This document shows, piece after piece, positions 8,872 through 17,118 of a stretch of 19,335 bases of DNA. Origin of the DNA: a bacterium (GTDB lineage: Bacteria; Bacteroidota; Ignavibacteria; Kapaibacteriales; UBA961); assembly GCA_022844575.1 (NCBI GenBank), contig JALHLL010000038.1, forward strand, positions 1-19,335, written 5' to 3'. The number at the start of each line of letters is the position of its first letter. Positions within the stretch are counted from its first letter, which is position 1. A program made the translations under genes and the position numbers. The notes beneath the pieces are model-generated. The model saw only the letters and a program-made list of their open reading frames with translations, ran no database searches and had not been told where the DNA came from.

Positions 8872-11800
8872 ATGAATAACATAATAAAATATTCTTTATT
8901 TGGTATTACGCTGTTCTGTGTTTCCCACAATGCATATTCGCAACAGAATGAATACTATATGAAAACTTCCCCCGGCGAGAAGAATTTTTTCGAGATAGTT
9001 GCAGGTCAAAAATCTGCTGAAGATGCACTTTCCAATAAATTTTTGAAAAAGACCGAGGTAAAACAATTCCGTAGATGGCAACATTTCTGGAGATGGAGAG
9101 TAGATGAAAACGGTAATTTTCCAAGACCAGACGCTTGGCAGACTGAAAGAAATAAAGCCGATGAATTTCATAAGAAAAACAAGTCGGAGAGTATGTTGGC
9201 TCCAACGTCAAATAATCCTGAATGGACTGCCGTTGGACCTATCGGCTCGCCGCAAAGTGGTTCAAGTACCGGTATAGGACGTTTGAACGGAATTGCTCTT
9301 TCCCAAAAAGATCCGAATTTGATTTGGGCAGCTTCCGCAGGTGGTGGTGCATGGAAAACTACCGATGGAGGAAAGAGTTGGGTTTCAACCACGGATAAAT
9401 TACCGACTTTAGCTGTTAATGACGTAGCTATGGATCATGCAAATGAAAATATTGTATATCTGGGAACAGGGGATGATTGGGCTACAGGAGCAATTTATAG
9501 AAATCCAAAAGGTGCCGGTGTTCTTAAATCGGTAGATGGAGGAAACACATGGCAAGAGACAGGATTAAAGTGGTCGGTAAGTCAGGGGTTGACAGTATCT
9601 AAAGTAATGATACATCCCGAGAATAGTTCAATTATTTTTGCTACGACTTCCGATGGCATTTGGCGCTCAACGGATGCCGCAGCCACTTGGACAAAGGTTC
9701 AGTCCGGACATTTCAGAGACCTTGATTTCCATAAAGAGGATTATACAATTTGGTATGCTTCTACAAACTCACAATTTTTTCGTTCGACAGATGGTGGTGT
9801 AAAATGGGCTGCAAGACCGATTAGCGGATTTCCGAGTGGTGCAAGAAGAACGGCAATTAGTGTTTCCGAAGCTTCTCCTGATAAGGTATATTTAGTTGCA
9901 GCGAATGTGCAGGGAAGATTCGGTGGTCTTTTTGTCTCAGTGAATTCAGGTGAAACTTGGACTGTCGGTTCGACGACTCCGTCAATCCTTGAAGATAATT
10001 TAGAAGGTACTGTCAATACATCAAGGCAAGGACAAGGTTGGTATGATTTGGCGATTGCGGCTTCACCACTTTCCGACAGAACCGTTTTTGTAGGTGGCAT
10101 AAATATATGGCGTTCAACAAATAGTGGAACCGGTTGGACAATTCAGTCGCATTGGTTTGGAGCGGGCGGCAAACCGTATGTACATGCCGATATCCATGAT
10201 ATCAAATTCTCTCCTATTGATGGCAGATTATTCGCTGCAACTGATGGGGGTCTCTATGTAAGTTCGAACTCAGGTTCATCATGGCAGGAGATTAATGGTA
10301 ATCTTGCTATCATGCAGTTTTATAGAATATCTATTGCCGAATCAAATTCAACTTATTTGGCCGGATCGCAGGATAATGGAACTAATCTTTTGAGAACAAC
10401 ACCTTGGAAAGAAGTTGCTGGTGGTGATGGAATGGATAATGCGATAGATCCGACTAATCCGCAAATAATGTATTGCGCAAATCCGAACGGTGACTTCAGA
10501 CGTTCTTCAAGCGGAGGCGAAAACTTCTCGGCAATGTTGACTGATAACACAACCGGAGAAACAGGCGATTGGGTTGCCCCACTGACATTAGACATGAAAG
10601 ACCCGCGAATACTATATGCTGGGCATCAAAATGTGTGGAAATCAACCGACAAAGGTGTATCATGGAAAAAAACAGGAACTATACCGGGTGGAAGTGGAAC
10701 ATCTGTCAATTGTATAGCAGTAGCGGAATCAAACAATTCCTGGGTTTATTTTACAAATAACTCAGGATTCTATTACAGTTCAGATGGCGGAGCTACTTGG
10801 ATTCAAAGAACGACAGTGCCTGCATCTGCAAGCACTATTTCGAGAATCGCAGTGAGTTATAGTTCTCACCTACGAATTTGTATCAGTGTAAGTAGATTTG
10901 GTAGTGCTAATGTTTTTGAATCTTTAGATGGTGGGCAAACATGGAAAGATATTTCTGCGGGCGTACCGAGAATACCGGCTAATTGTGTCATATATCAGAA
11001 AAGCAATGACAGAATTTTTGTAGGAACAGACGTGGGGATATATTATCGTGATAAAGTATCTTCCTCCTTTGCCGATTACAATGAAGGATTGCCCAATATC
11101 ATGATTACCGACCTGGAAATAAATGCATCGAAGAAAAAGTTAGTCGTAGGAACATTTGGTAGGGGAGTATGGGAAGCGAATTTACCGAGTTGTGAAGGGG
11201 GTATCTTGTCACTCACTGCAAAAGGCGATACTACTTTCTGCGAGGGCGAAAGTGTTGTATTAGAAGCTCAGACGGGCTTCAATGATTATTTATGGTCAAC
11301 GGGTGAGAAAACCAGTACTATCACAGTGACTAAAACCGGTGAATACACTGTTAAAGGCGTTGATATAAATGGATGTCCTTTCGGGTCAAGAGCAGTTAAA
11401 ATTACAGTTAATGAGAAACCTGATATGACTGTTAATACCCAAACCGGAACAACGAGTCCCTCCGAAAAGGTATTTTGTGGGATTGATAGTGTGCGACTGC
11501 GTGCTGCTACGGGTTTCAGTTCCCTGCTGTGGTCAAACGGTATGACATCAAGAAACATAACCCTTAAGGAATCAGGGAAATATCATGTAGAAGGAATTAC
11601 AGGAGACGGTTGTAAATCCGTTTCGGATACAATAGATGTTTTTGTTCTGACAAAACCCGTCCTTGAGCCTCAAATTCTTGAAGTATTGACTGCACCTGTC
11701 GATGCTGCTGCCTTTCAGTGGCTTGCCGATGGTAAAGAAATACCGGGAGAAAGAGGTAAAACATTTAAAGGCGGACCTCAATTCGATAAAAAGAAAATAA

Positions 11801-12144
11801 GCGTAAGAATTACAAATGAAAAGGGTTGTCAGATAACTTCAAGCGAAGTGGTGTTTTCGGCTGATGGAACAGGTATTGAAGAAAGTATTGACGGAACCTC
11901 CGTTACGATTATGCCTAACCCTACCACCACCCAAACTATTATGATTCAACCTGTTTGCGACAATGCTTCACAAATTAATGTCGGGGTATATAATTCATTA
12001 GGTGTTAATGTTCTTTCACAATCGTTTGAATACGTAGGTACGGAGAAACTTGCTATAAATGTGAACGGCTTACCATCGGGAACATATATTCTTAGAGTTG
12101 ATGGCTGCGGAATGCAAAAAACTGTGAAAGTGGTTATACTGTAA
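8872..12144 (+). CDS. T9SS-exported Asp-box (BNR/sortilin-like) propeller protein, copy 2
   Basis: This 1090-residue paralogue of the preceding gene has the same architecture. It has a signal peptide (residues 1 to about 23, cleavage likely after AYS), the N-terminal module with RWQHFW at 68-73 and GNFPRPD at 81-87, and eleven collinear Asp-boxes from about 163 (TTDGGKSW) to 684 (SLDGGQTW). The third box is degenerate (STDAAATW). Two cysteine-paired Ig-like repeats and a third Ig-like segment start near 776, and a T9SS type A sorting domain runs from about 1004 (MPNPTTT, then PSGTYILRVDGC). The longest protein block shared exactly with copy 1 is VFVGGINIWRSTNSGTGW. The start follows the upstream stop by 6 bases without a Shine-Dalgarno, suggesting co-transcription and perhaps coupled translation. 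Role: surface or secreted binding protein; ligand not determinable from sequence. Confidence 0.88.
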   Translation: MNNIIKYSLFGITLFCVSHNAYSQQNEYYMKTSPGEKNFFEIVAGQKSAEDALSNKFLKKTEVKQFRRWQHFWRWRVDENGNFPRPDAWQTERNKADEFHKKNKSESMLAPTSNNPEWTAVGPIGSPQSGSSTGIGRLNGIALSQKDPNLIWAASAGGGAWKTTDGGKSWVSTTDKLPTLAVNDVAMDHANENIVYLGTGDDWATGAIYRNPKGAGVLKSVDGGNTWQETGLKWSVSQGLTVSKVMIHPENSSIIFATTSDGIWRSTDAAATWTKVQSGHFRDLDFHKEDYTIWYASTNSQFFRSTDGGVKWAARPISGFPSGARRTAISVSEASPDKVYLVAANVQGRFGGLFVSVNSGETWTVGSTTPSILEDNLEGTVNTSRQGQGWYDLAIAASPLSDRTVFVGGINIWRSTNSGTGWTIQSHWFGAGGKPYVHADIHDIKFSPIDGRLFAATDGGLYVSSNSGSSWQEINGNLAIMQFYRISIAESNSTYLAGSQDNGTNLLRTTPWKEVAGGDGMDNAIDPTNPQIMYCANPNGDFRRSSSGGENFSAMLTDNTTGETGDWVAPLTLDMKDPRILYAGHQNVWKSTDKGVSWKKTGTIPGGSGTSVNCIAVAESNNSWVYFTNNSGFYYSSDGGATWIQRTTVPASASTISRIAVSYSSHLRICISVSRFGSANVFESLDGGQTWKDISAGVPRIPANCVIYQKSNDRIFVGTDVGIYYRDKVSSSFADYNEGLPNIMITDLEINASKKKLVVGTFGRGVWEANLPSCEGGILSLTAKGDTTFCEGESVVLEAQTGFNDYLWSTGEKTSTITVTKTGEYTVKGVDINGCPFGSRAVKITVNEKPDMTVNTQTGTTSPSEKVFCGIDSVRLRAATGFSSLLWSNGMTSRNITLKESGKYHVEGITGDGCKSVSDTIDVFVLTKPVLEPQILEVLTAPVDAAAFQWLADGKEIPGERGKTFKGGPQFDKKKISVRITNEKGCQITSSEVVFSADGTGIEESIDGTSVTIMPNPTTTQTIMIQPVCDNASQINVGVYNSLGVNVLSQSFEYVGTEKLAINVNGLPSGTYILRVDGCGMQKTVKVVIL

Positions 12145-12165
12145 TCTTATCGGGAATAAATATAC

Positions 12166-13830
12166 ATGGCTAAGACGATTGGTAAACCAATTGAACGGAC
12201 ATTAACTTTTGAAAAAAATTTTGATGCAAATAAAGAGCAGCTAAGACTTATTGACGGACGTGCTGACAAGATACGTCAAGGGGGTGGTCAGAAAGCCCAA
12301 GACAGATTAAAAGAAAAGAACAAAATGCCTGTAAGAGAAAGAATTGCTACCCTTATTGATAAGGGTAGCAATTTTGTTGAAATTGGGATATTTGTTGCCG
12401 ATGGAATGTATCAGGAACAAGGTGGAGCGCCCGCCGCCGGTGTTGTTACCGGCATAGGAATAATTCAAGGTAGAGAATGCCTGATTGTGGCAAATGACCC
12501 GACGGTTAAAGCCGGCGCATGGTTTCCTATGACTGCAAAAAAGAATATGCGCATTCAGGAAATAGCGATTGAGAATAAACTGCCACTGATATACTTGGTT
12601 GATTCCGCAGGAGTGTTCCTACCTATGCAAGATGAGATATTTCCTGATAAAGAGCATTTTGGCAGACAATTCCGAAATAATGCCGTATTAAGTGCGATGG
12701 GTGTTCCTCAAATTGCCGCTATAATGGGTCCCTGTGTAGCAGGCGGTGCATACTTGCCGATAATGTCGGACGAGGCATTGATTGTTGAAGGAAACGGCAG
12801 TTTGTTTTTGGCAGGTCCCGCTTTAGTAGAAGCAGCAATAGGCGAAAAGACGGATATTGAGCCCCTCGGCGGGGCAGTAATGCACTCGACCGTAAGCGGT
12901 GTTGTTGATTACAAAGTAAAGAATGATACGGAAGCAATTGAGCATATCCGTTCCTTAGTTTCCAAATTCTCACCGCTAAAAGGTAAAAAGAATCTTTTTG
13001 ATAGAATAGAAACAAAACAGCCGCTTTTTGATGCGGAAGAAATTTTCGGTATTTTGCCTTCTGATAGAGCCAAACCGTATAGTACATACGATTTTCTTGC
13101 GAGAATTCTTGATGGAAGCGAGTTGGACGAATACAAATCGGATTATGGCAAAACGATTATTTGCGGTTATGGGCGAATAGACGGATGGGCTGTGGGGATT
13201 GTAGCAAATAATCGTGAAGTTGTTAAAAACGGAAAAGGTGAAATACAAATCGGCGGAGTTATTTACTCTGAAAGTGCAGATAAAGCTGCGCGTTTTATAG
13301 CTAATTGTAATCAACGCGGAATACCGTTAATATTCTTTCAGGATGTGACAGGATTTATGGTAGGGACAAGAGCTGAACAAGGCGGAATTATTAAAGATGG
13401 TGCCAAGATGGTAAATGCAGTAGCAAATTCCGTTGTGCCAAAATTTACGTTTATAATCGGTAATAGTTACGGAGCGGGAAATTATGCAATGTGTGGCAAA
13501 GCATATGACCCAAGACTTATATTTGCATACCCAAGTGCACAGATTGCTGTAATGGGTGGTGCACAGGCATCAAAAACTCTTTTAACACTTAAACTTGCTA
13601 ATCTGAAAAAAGAAGGAAAAGAATTGAGCAAGGATGAAGAAAAAACAATGTTGAAAGAAATACAAGATAAATACGATTCGACCACAACCCCTTTATACGC
13701 AGCATCCCGATTATGGGTTGATGGTATAATTTCTCCTTTGGAAACAAGAAACATTGTCTCAACCGGACTTTCTTGTGCCTCACACAATGATTCGATTCCG
13801 GAATGGAAATCGGGTGTACTACAGGTCTAA
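12166..13830 (+). CDS. Acyl-CoA carboxylase, carboxyltransferase (beta) subunit, methylcrotonyl-CoA carboxylase-like
   Basis: The 554-residue product is the carboxyltransferase half of a biotin-dependent acyl-CoA carboxylase, which moves CO2 from carboxybiotin to an acyl-CoA in the cytoplasm. Both crotonase-like halves are present. The N-terminal half has LVDSAGVFLP near 144-153 and GPCVAGGAY at 188-196; the C-terminal half has DVTGFMVGT at 393-401 and NSYGAGNYAMCG at 433-444. The GFMVG and GAGNYxMCG patterns and the DEIFPDKEHFGR segment resemble methylcrotonyl-CoA carboxylase beta (leucine breakdown) more than propionyl-CoA carboxylase, but geranyl-CoA or another branched substrate cannot be excluded. 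No biotin carboxylase or biotin carrier gene is present in the window, so its partner must be elsewhere. It starts 21 bases after copy 2 and ends 17 bases before yejA. A terminator-like inverted repeat lies in its 5' coding part. Confidence 0.9.
   Translation: MAKTIGKPIERTLTFEKNFDANKEQLRLIDGRADKIRQGGGQKAQDRLKEKNKMPVRERIATLIDKGSNFVEIGIFVADGMYQEQGGAPAAGVVTGIGIIQGRECLIVANDPTVKAGAWFPMTAKKNMRIQEIAIENKLPLIYLVDSAGVFLPMQDEIFPDKEHFGRQFRNNAVLSAMGVPQIAAIMGPCVAGGAYLPIMSDEALIVEGNGSLFLAGPALVEAAIGEKTDIEPLGGAVMHSTVSGVVDYKVKNDTEAIEHIRSLVSKFSPLKGKKNLFDRIETKQPLFDAEEIFGILPSDRAKPYSTYDFLARILDGSELDEYKSDYGKTIICGYGRIDGWAVGIVANNREVVKNGKGEIQIGGVIYSESADKAARFIANCNQRGIPLIFFQDVTGFMVGTRAEQGGIIKDGAKMVNAVANSVVPKFTFIIGNSYGAGNYAMCGKAYDPRLIFAYPSAQIAVMGGAQASKTLLTLKLANLKKEGKELSKDEEKTMLKEIQDKYDSTTTPLYAASRLWVDGIISPLETRNIVSTGLSCASHNDSIPEWKSGVLQV
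12342..12376 (+). repeat. Perfect 15-bp inverted repeat with 2-nt loop inside the carboxylase gene
   Basis: AATTGCTACCCTTAT at 12342-12356 is exactly complementary to ATAAGGGTAGCAATT at 12359-12373, separated by TG and followed by more T (12374-12375). It looks like an intrinsic terminator but lies within codons about 59-70, which encode a normally conserved stretch. No annotated element explains it. Confidence 0.8.
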
Positions 13831-13847
13831 AATTTTTTCACAATAAT

Positions 13848-15839
13848 ATGGTTAATTCAATGGTGTACAAATCCAGACTGAACTTTTTGCTTCTTGCCTT
13901 AGTGTGCGGAATAGTTGTTTTACCGGCATGCCGAGAAAAGAAAACCGGTACGGATAATAAGAACTTTAATCATCCCGATTGTAAAAATACTTCTCTTTGG
14001 AAAAAATATGATACACCTCCGGGTGCCGATCCATCTGTTCCTGATTCACTTGGTGGAAATGGTTTTGAAAAAATTGCTGAAGGTATGGGTTTTATGACAC
14101 ATACGGTTACTGATGAGGACAGAAAATATTTTGGTGATTCAAGAGCTATCACTGGCGGGGAGTTTAAAAGCATCTTGAGCCAATTTCCCGCATCATTACG
14201 CCCTGAAGGTGAGAACAGTTCAAGTGTCTATAATCAAATGATTAAAGCTGTAGTGTATGAGACGCTTTTAGAACAACATCCTGCTGATAATAGAGATGTA
14301 CCTGCTTTGGCAACACACTGGAAAATTTCACCGGACAAAATGACTTATACTTTTAGAATAGATCCTGAAGCGCGTTTTTCAAACGGTAATCCTGTAACAT
14401 CAGAAGATGTTATAGCAACGTGGAAATTGTATATGGATGAATCTATTGGTGAACCAAGTTTACAACTTGTTTATGGTAAGTATGAACAACCAATAGCGTT
14501 AAGTAAGTATATAGTACAAATTAAAAGCAAAGTTCTCAATTTTAGAAATTTCATATATATAGCGAGAGCAATGCTCATTCTTTCTGAAAAAGAGATTGGC
14601 AGACTTACAGGTAAGGAATTTCTGGACAAATATAATTACAATATGCCTTCAGGATCTGGTGAGTATATTGTGTTACAAAAGGATATTAAAGAGGGTGTTA
14701 AATTGGTAATGACAAGAAGAGACGATTATTGGGCAAAGGATAAGGATCTAAAAAAGTATGCAGGCAATTTCGATAAGTATGTTTATGAATATATTATTGA
14801 TAACCCGACACTCGAATATGAAAAGTTTAAAAAGGGAGAATCTGATGTTTTTAAATTTACAATGGTAAGTACGGAAAAATGGATAAAGGATACAGATTAT
14901 GATGCTCTAAAAAACAGTTGGGTTAAAAAATTAAGAGTCTTTACCGACGGACCAATGGGAACAGCCGGTTATGCTTTTAATATGAGGAAGCCACCTTTTG
15001 ATGATATCAGAGTGAGAAAAGCAATGGCTCACTTACTGCCCCGTAAACAAATTATTGAAAGTTTCTTGTATAATGAGTATGAGGAGTATGACACACATTA
15101 TCCTAACACAGTATGGGCAAATCCGAATAATAGTTATACGGCTTTTGATCCTGAACTAGCATCGAAATATCTTGATGAAGCCGGATGGAATCAAAGAGAT
15201 AAAGAAGGTATAAGAATTAAAAACGGTAGTAGGTTGGGTTTCTCACTTGCAATCCAAAAACAAATCGAAAGATTTGTTTTACCTTATCAACAAGAGTTGA
15301 AAAAAGCAGGCATTGATATGCAGTTAAAGATGGAGGATTGGTCAACAACGATACGAAATATTGATGAAAGAAACTTTCATGTTTTTGCATTTGGTTATAG
15401 TGGTCTTTCAATTCCTAATCCTGAGACATCTTTAAATTCAGTACTAGCCGATAAAAAAAATAATAATAATATACAAGGTGTAAAAAATATCCGAATTGAT
15501 CAATTATTGAATATTTATGATACGACTTTTGATGCAAAACAACAAGTAAATATCATAAGAGAGATTGATTCGATAACACACTCAATTTGCTACGATGTTA
15601 TGCAATGGAATCCGAGAGGTATAAGATTTGCTTATTGGGATAAGTTCGGAATGCCTGAATTTGTTTTACCAAGATTAGGAAGTATAAGCTATTTGGAAAC
15701 ATACCCCCAGAACTTTTGGTGGTATGATATTGAGAAAACTAATAAATTAGTAGAGGCAAAAAAGGCGAAAAAACCGATCGATGGTCCAAAAGAAATTCAA
15801 ATTGTCAAATTCTGGAAAGATATTAAGAAGTCATCTTAA
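13848..15839 (+). CDS. yejA: YejA-like peptide-binding lipoprotein of an ABC importer (SBP family 5)
   Basis: This is the substrate-binding component of a Yej-type peptide importer. In other bacteria Yej systems import microcin C, antimicrobial peptides or muropeptides. The frame extends upstream to 13803, overlapping the carboxylase gene, but the real start is probably ATG 13848 (663 residues) or ATG 13860, because a lipoprotein signal follows directly: a hydrophobic segment ending VVLPAC with the lipid-attachment Cys at residue 28. Family-5 features include a YTFRIDPEARFSNGNPVTSEDV segment type, DDYWAKD, FNMRKPPFDDIRVRKAM and DEAGW. The end, YWDKFGMPEF with Trp597 then FWWYDIEKTNKL at about 623-634, matches YejA rather than OppA or DppA. 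About 100 residues precede the typical fold, longer than enterobacterial YejA. yejB follows after 31 bases. Substrate is inferred only as peptide-like. Confidence 0.87.
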   Translation: MVNSMVYKSRLNFLLLALVCGIVVLPACREKKTGTDNKNFNHPDCKNTSLWKKYDTPPGADPSVPDSLGGNGFEKIAEGMGFMTHTVTDEDRKYFGDSRAITGGEFKSILSQFPASLRPEGENSSSVYNQMIKAVVYETLLEQHPADNRDVPALATHWKISPDKMTYTFRIDPEARFSNGNPVTSEDVIATWKLYMDESIGEPSLQLVYGKYEQPIALSKYIVQIKSKVLNFRNFIYIARAMLILSEKEIGRLTGKEFLDKYNYNMPSGSGEYIVLQKDIKEGVKLVMTRRDDYWAKDKDLKKYAGNFDKYVYEYIIDNPTLEYEKFKKGESDVFKFTMVSTEKWIKDTDYDALKNSWVKKLRVFTDGPMGTAGYAFNMRKPPFDDIRVRKAMAHLLPRKQIIESFLYNEYEEYDTHYPNTVWANPNNSYTAFDPELASKYLDEAGWNQRDKEGIRIKNGSRLGFSLAIQKQIERFVLPYQQELKKAGIDMQLKMEDWSTTIRNIDERNFHVFAFGYSGLSIPNPETSLNSVLADKKNNNNIQGVKNIRIDQLLNIYDTTFDAKQQVNIIREIDSITHSICYDVMQWNPRGIRFAYWDKFGMPEFVLPRLGSISYLETYPQNFWWYDIEKTNKLVEAKKAKKPIDGPKEIQIVKFWKDIKKSS

Positions 15840-15870
15840 TAATAATTGTTTCCCAAAATCATTGTAAATC

Positions 15871-17106
15871 ATGCTTCAATACTTTCTAAGACGACTACTT
15901 CTAACGATACCTACGTTCTTTGGATGTACAATTGTAGTTTTTATGATTGTGCAAATGGCTCCAGGAGGACCTTTTGAACAAAGGATGTTGCAACTAAGAT
16001 CAATTAGCCAAGAAGGTGGAGGCGGTTCTATGACATCCAACCAAACGATACCCCAAAGCGCAATTGATGAACTGAAAAGACTTTATCATTATGATAGGCC
16101 TTTGTATGAACAATATGCAATTTGGCTTGGTATATGGCCAGGTGAGGTCGAATCTTTTAAACTAAAATTTGGTCAAAAAAGATTGATAGGTAATGGGAAG
16201 TACGTTTTTGTCGAAAAATCCGGTGACACATACGTCGTTAAAGATGCCGATAATCCGTCAGTGATAATAGAAGGATGGGAGTTTGAGAAAGCAGTATCAG
16301 ATAATAACGAACCGATGATAAGGATAGTTAGAAAAAAACTTGCCGGAATTTTTACATTTGATTTTGGTACGTCTTATAAATTCAGGAAACCTGTTATCGA
16401 GTTGATAGTTGACCGGTTGCCAATTAGTGTCCAATTTGGAGTAATTGCTTTTATATTAAGTTATTCGGTTTGTATCTATTTGGGTATTCTTAAAGCACTA
16501 AATCATAATAGCAAATTCGATTTTGTAAGTTCGACGCTTATTTTTATCGCCTATTCGATACCAGGCTGGGCTTTCGGTGCTGTGTTACTCCTACTTTTTT
16601 CAACGGATACCTTTCTGCCAATTTTTCCGTTAGGTGGTTTCCAGTCTGTTGATTATGATACATTTACCATCTTTGAAAAAATACTTGATCGTGCATATCA
16701 CTTTGTTTTACCAAGTTTAGCCTATGTTCTCGCAGGTTTTGCAAGTTTAACAATGTTAATGAAAAACTCTTTACTTGAAACATTGAGTCAGGATTATATA
16801 AGAACCGCCTATGCAAAAGGTATCAGAGAAACACGTGTAATTTGGCTTCACGCAATGCGTAATTCCATAATACCTTTGGCAGCTCACATTGGTGGAATTA
16901 TTGCTATTTTCTTAGCCGGAAGCTATTTAATCGAAACAGCATTTAATATTGACGGTATTGGAAAATTAACAATCGAAGCGATTAGGTCAAGGGATTATCC
17001 TGTTGTATTTGCATTTACAGTTATTTCTGTAATAATTACTCTTGTCGGCTCGATTATTTCTGATTTGGCAATTGCGACCGTCGATCCAAGAATTCGTTTT
17101 AAATAA
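15871..17106 (+). CDS. yejB: YejB-like inner-membrane permease of a peptide ABC importer
   Basis: This 411-residue protein is one of two permeases forming the inner-membrane channel for peptides delivered by YejA. It starts with YFLRRLLLTIP and a first helix, then the family motif MAPGGP near 29-34. The transmembrane core carries LTMLMKNSLLET, the cytoplasmic EAA-type loop TAYAKGIRETRVIW (about 312-325) that docks the ATPase, SRDYPVVFAF, and the terminal VDPRIRF, all close to YejB. Unusually, about 65-70 extra hydrophilic residues (about 90-158) lie between the LYEQY segment and FDFGTSY, where the enterobacterial protein as I recall it has only a short link. No Shine-Dalgarno is evident before ATG 15871. 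yejE follows 12 bases later. Confidence 0.9.
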   Translation: MLQYFLRRLLLTIPTFFGCTIVVFMIVQMAPGGPFEQRMLQLRSISQEGGGGSMTSNQTIPQSAIDELKRLYHYDRPLYEQYAIWLGIWPGEVESFKLKFGQKRLIGNGKYVFVEKSGDTYVVKDADNPSVIIEGWEFEKAVSDNNEPMIRIVRKKLAGIFTFDFGTSYKFRKPVIELIVDRLPISVQFGVIAFILSYSVCIYLGILKALNHNSKFDFVSSTLIFIAYSIPGWAFGAVLLLLFSTDTFLPIFPLGGFQSVDYDTFTIFEKILDRAYHFVLPSLAYVLAGFASLTMLMKNSLLETLSQDYIRTAYAKGIRETRVIWLHAMRNSIIPLAAHIGGIIAIFLAGSYLIETAFNIDGIGKLTIEAIRSRDYPVVFAFTVISVIITLVGSIISDLAIATVDPRIRFK

Positions 17107-17118
17107 TAAATCAGGGTT

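Noticed and set aside
5620..12144. Sialidase, glycosidase or photosystem assembly factor (Ycf48) identity for the Asp-box proteins
   Set aside because: Asp-boxes alone do not define an enzyme; there is no FRIP motif or recognisable catalytic set, and the T9SS architecture differs from Ycf48.
12861..12875. GCCCC/GGGGC small inverted repeat in the carboxylase gene
   Set aside because: Only 5 bp, encodes the conserved Leu-Gly-Gly-Ala turn, and has no T run after it.
12719..13314. Several overlapping minus-strand open frames opposite the carboxylase gene
   Set aside because: They lie antisense to a gene with clear family motifs, have low-complexity composition and no recognisable domain.
13803..13847. 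Longer N-terminus of the YejA-like protein overlapping the carboxylase end
   Set aside because: The extra 15 residues precede a complete lipoprotein signal that begins at 13848 or 13860; the overlap is not needed.
13831..13847. T-rich stretch after the carboxylase stop as a terminator
   Set aside because: There is a run of T but no GC-containing stem before it.
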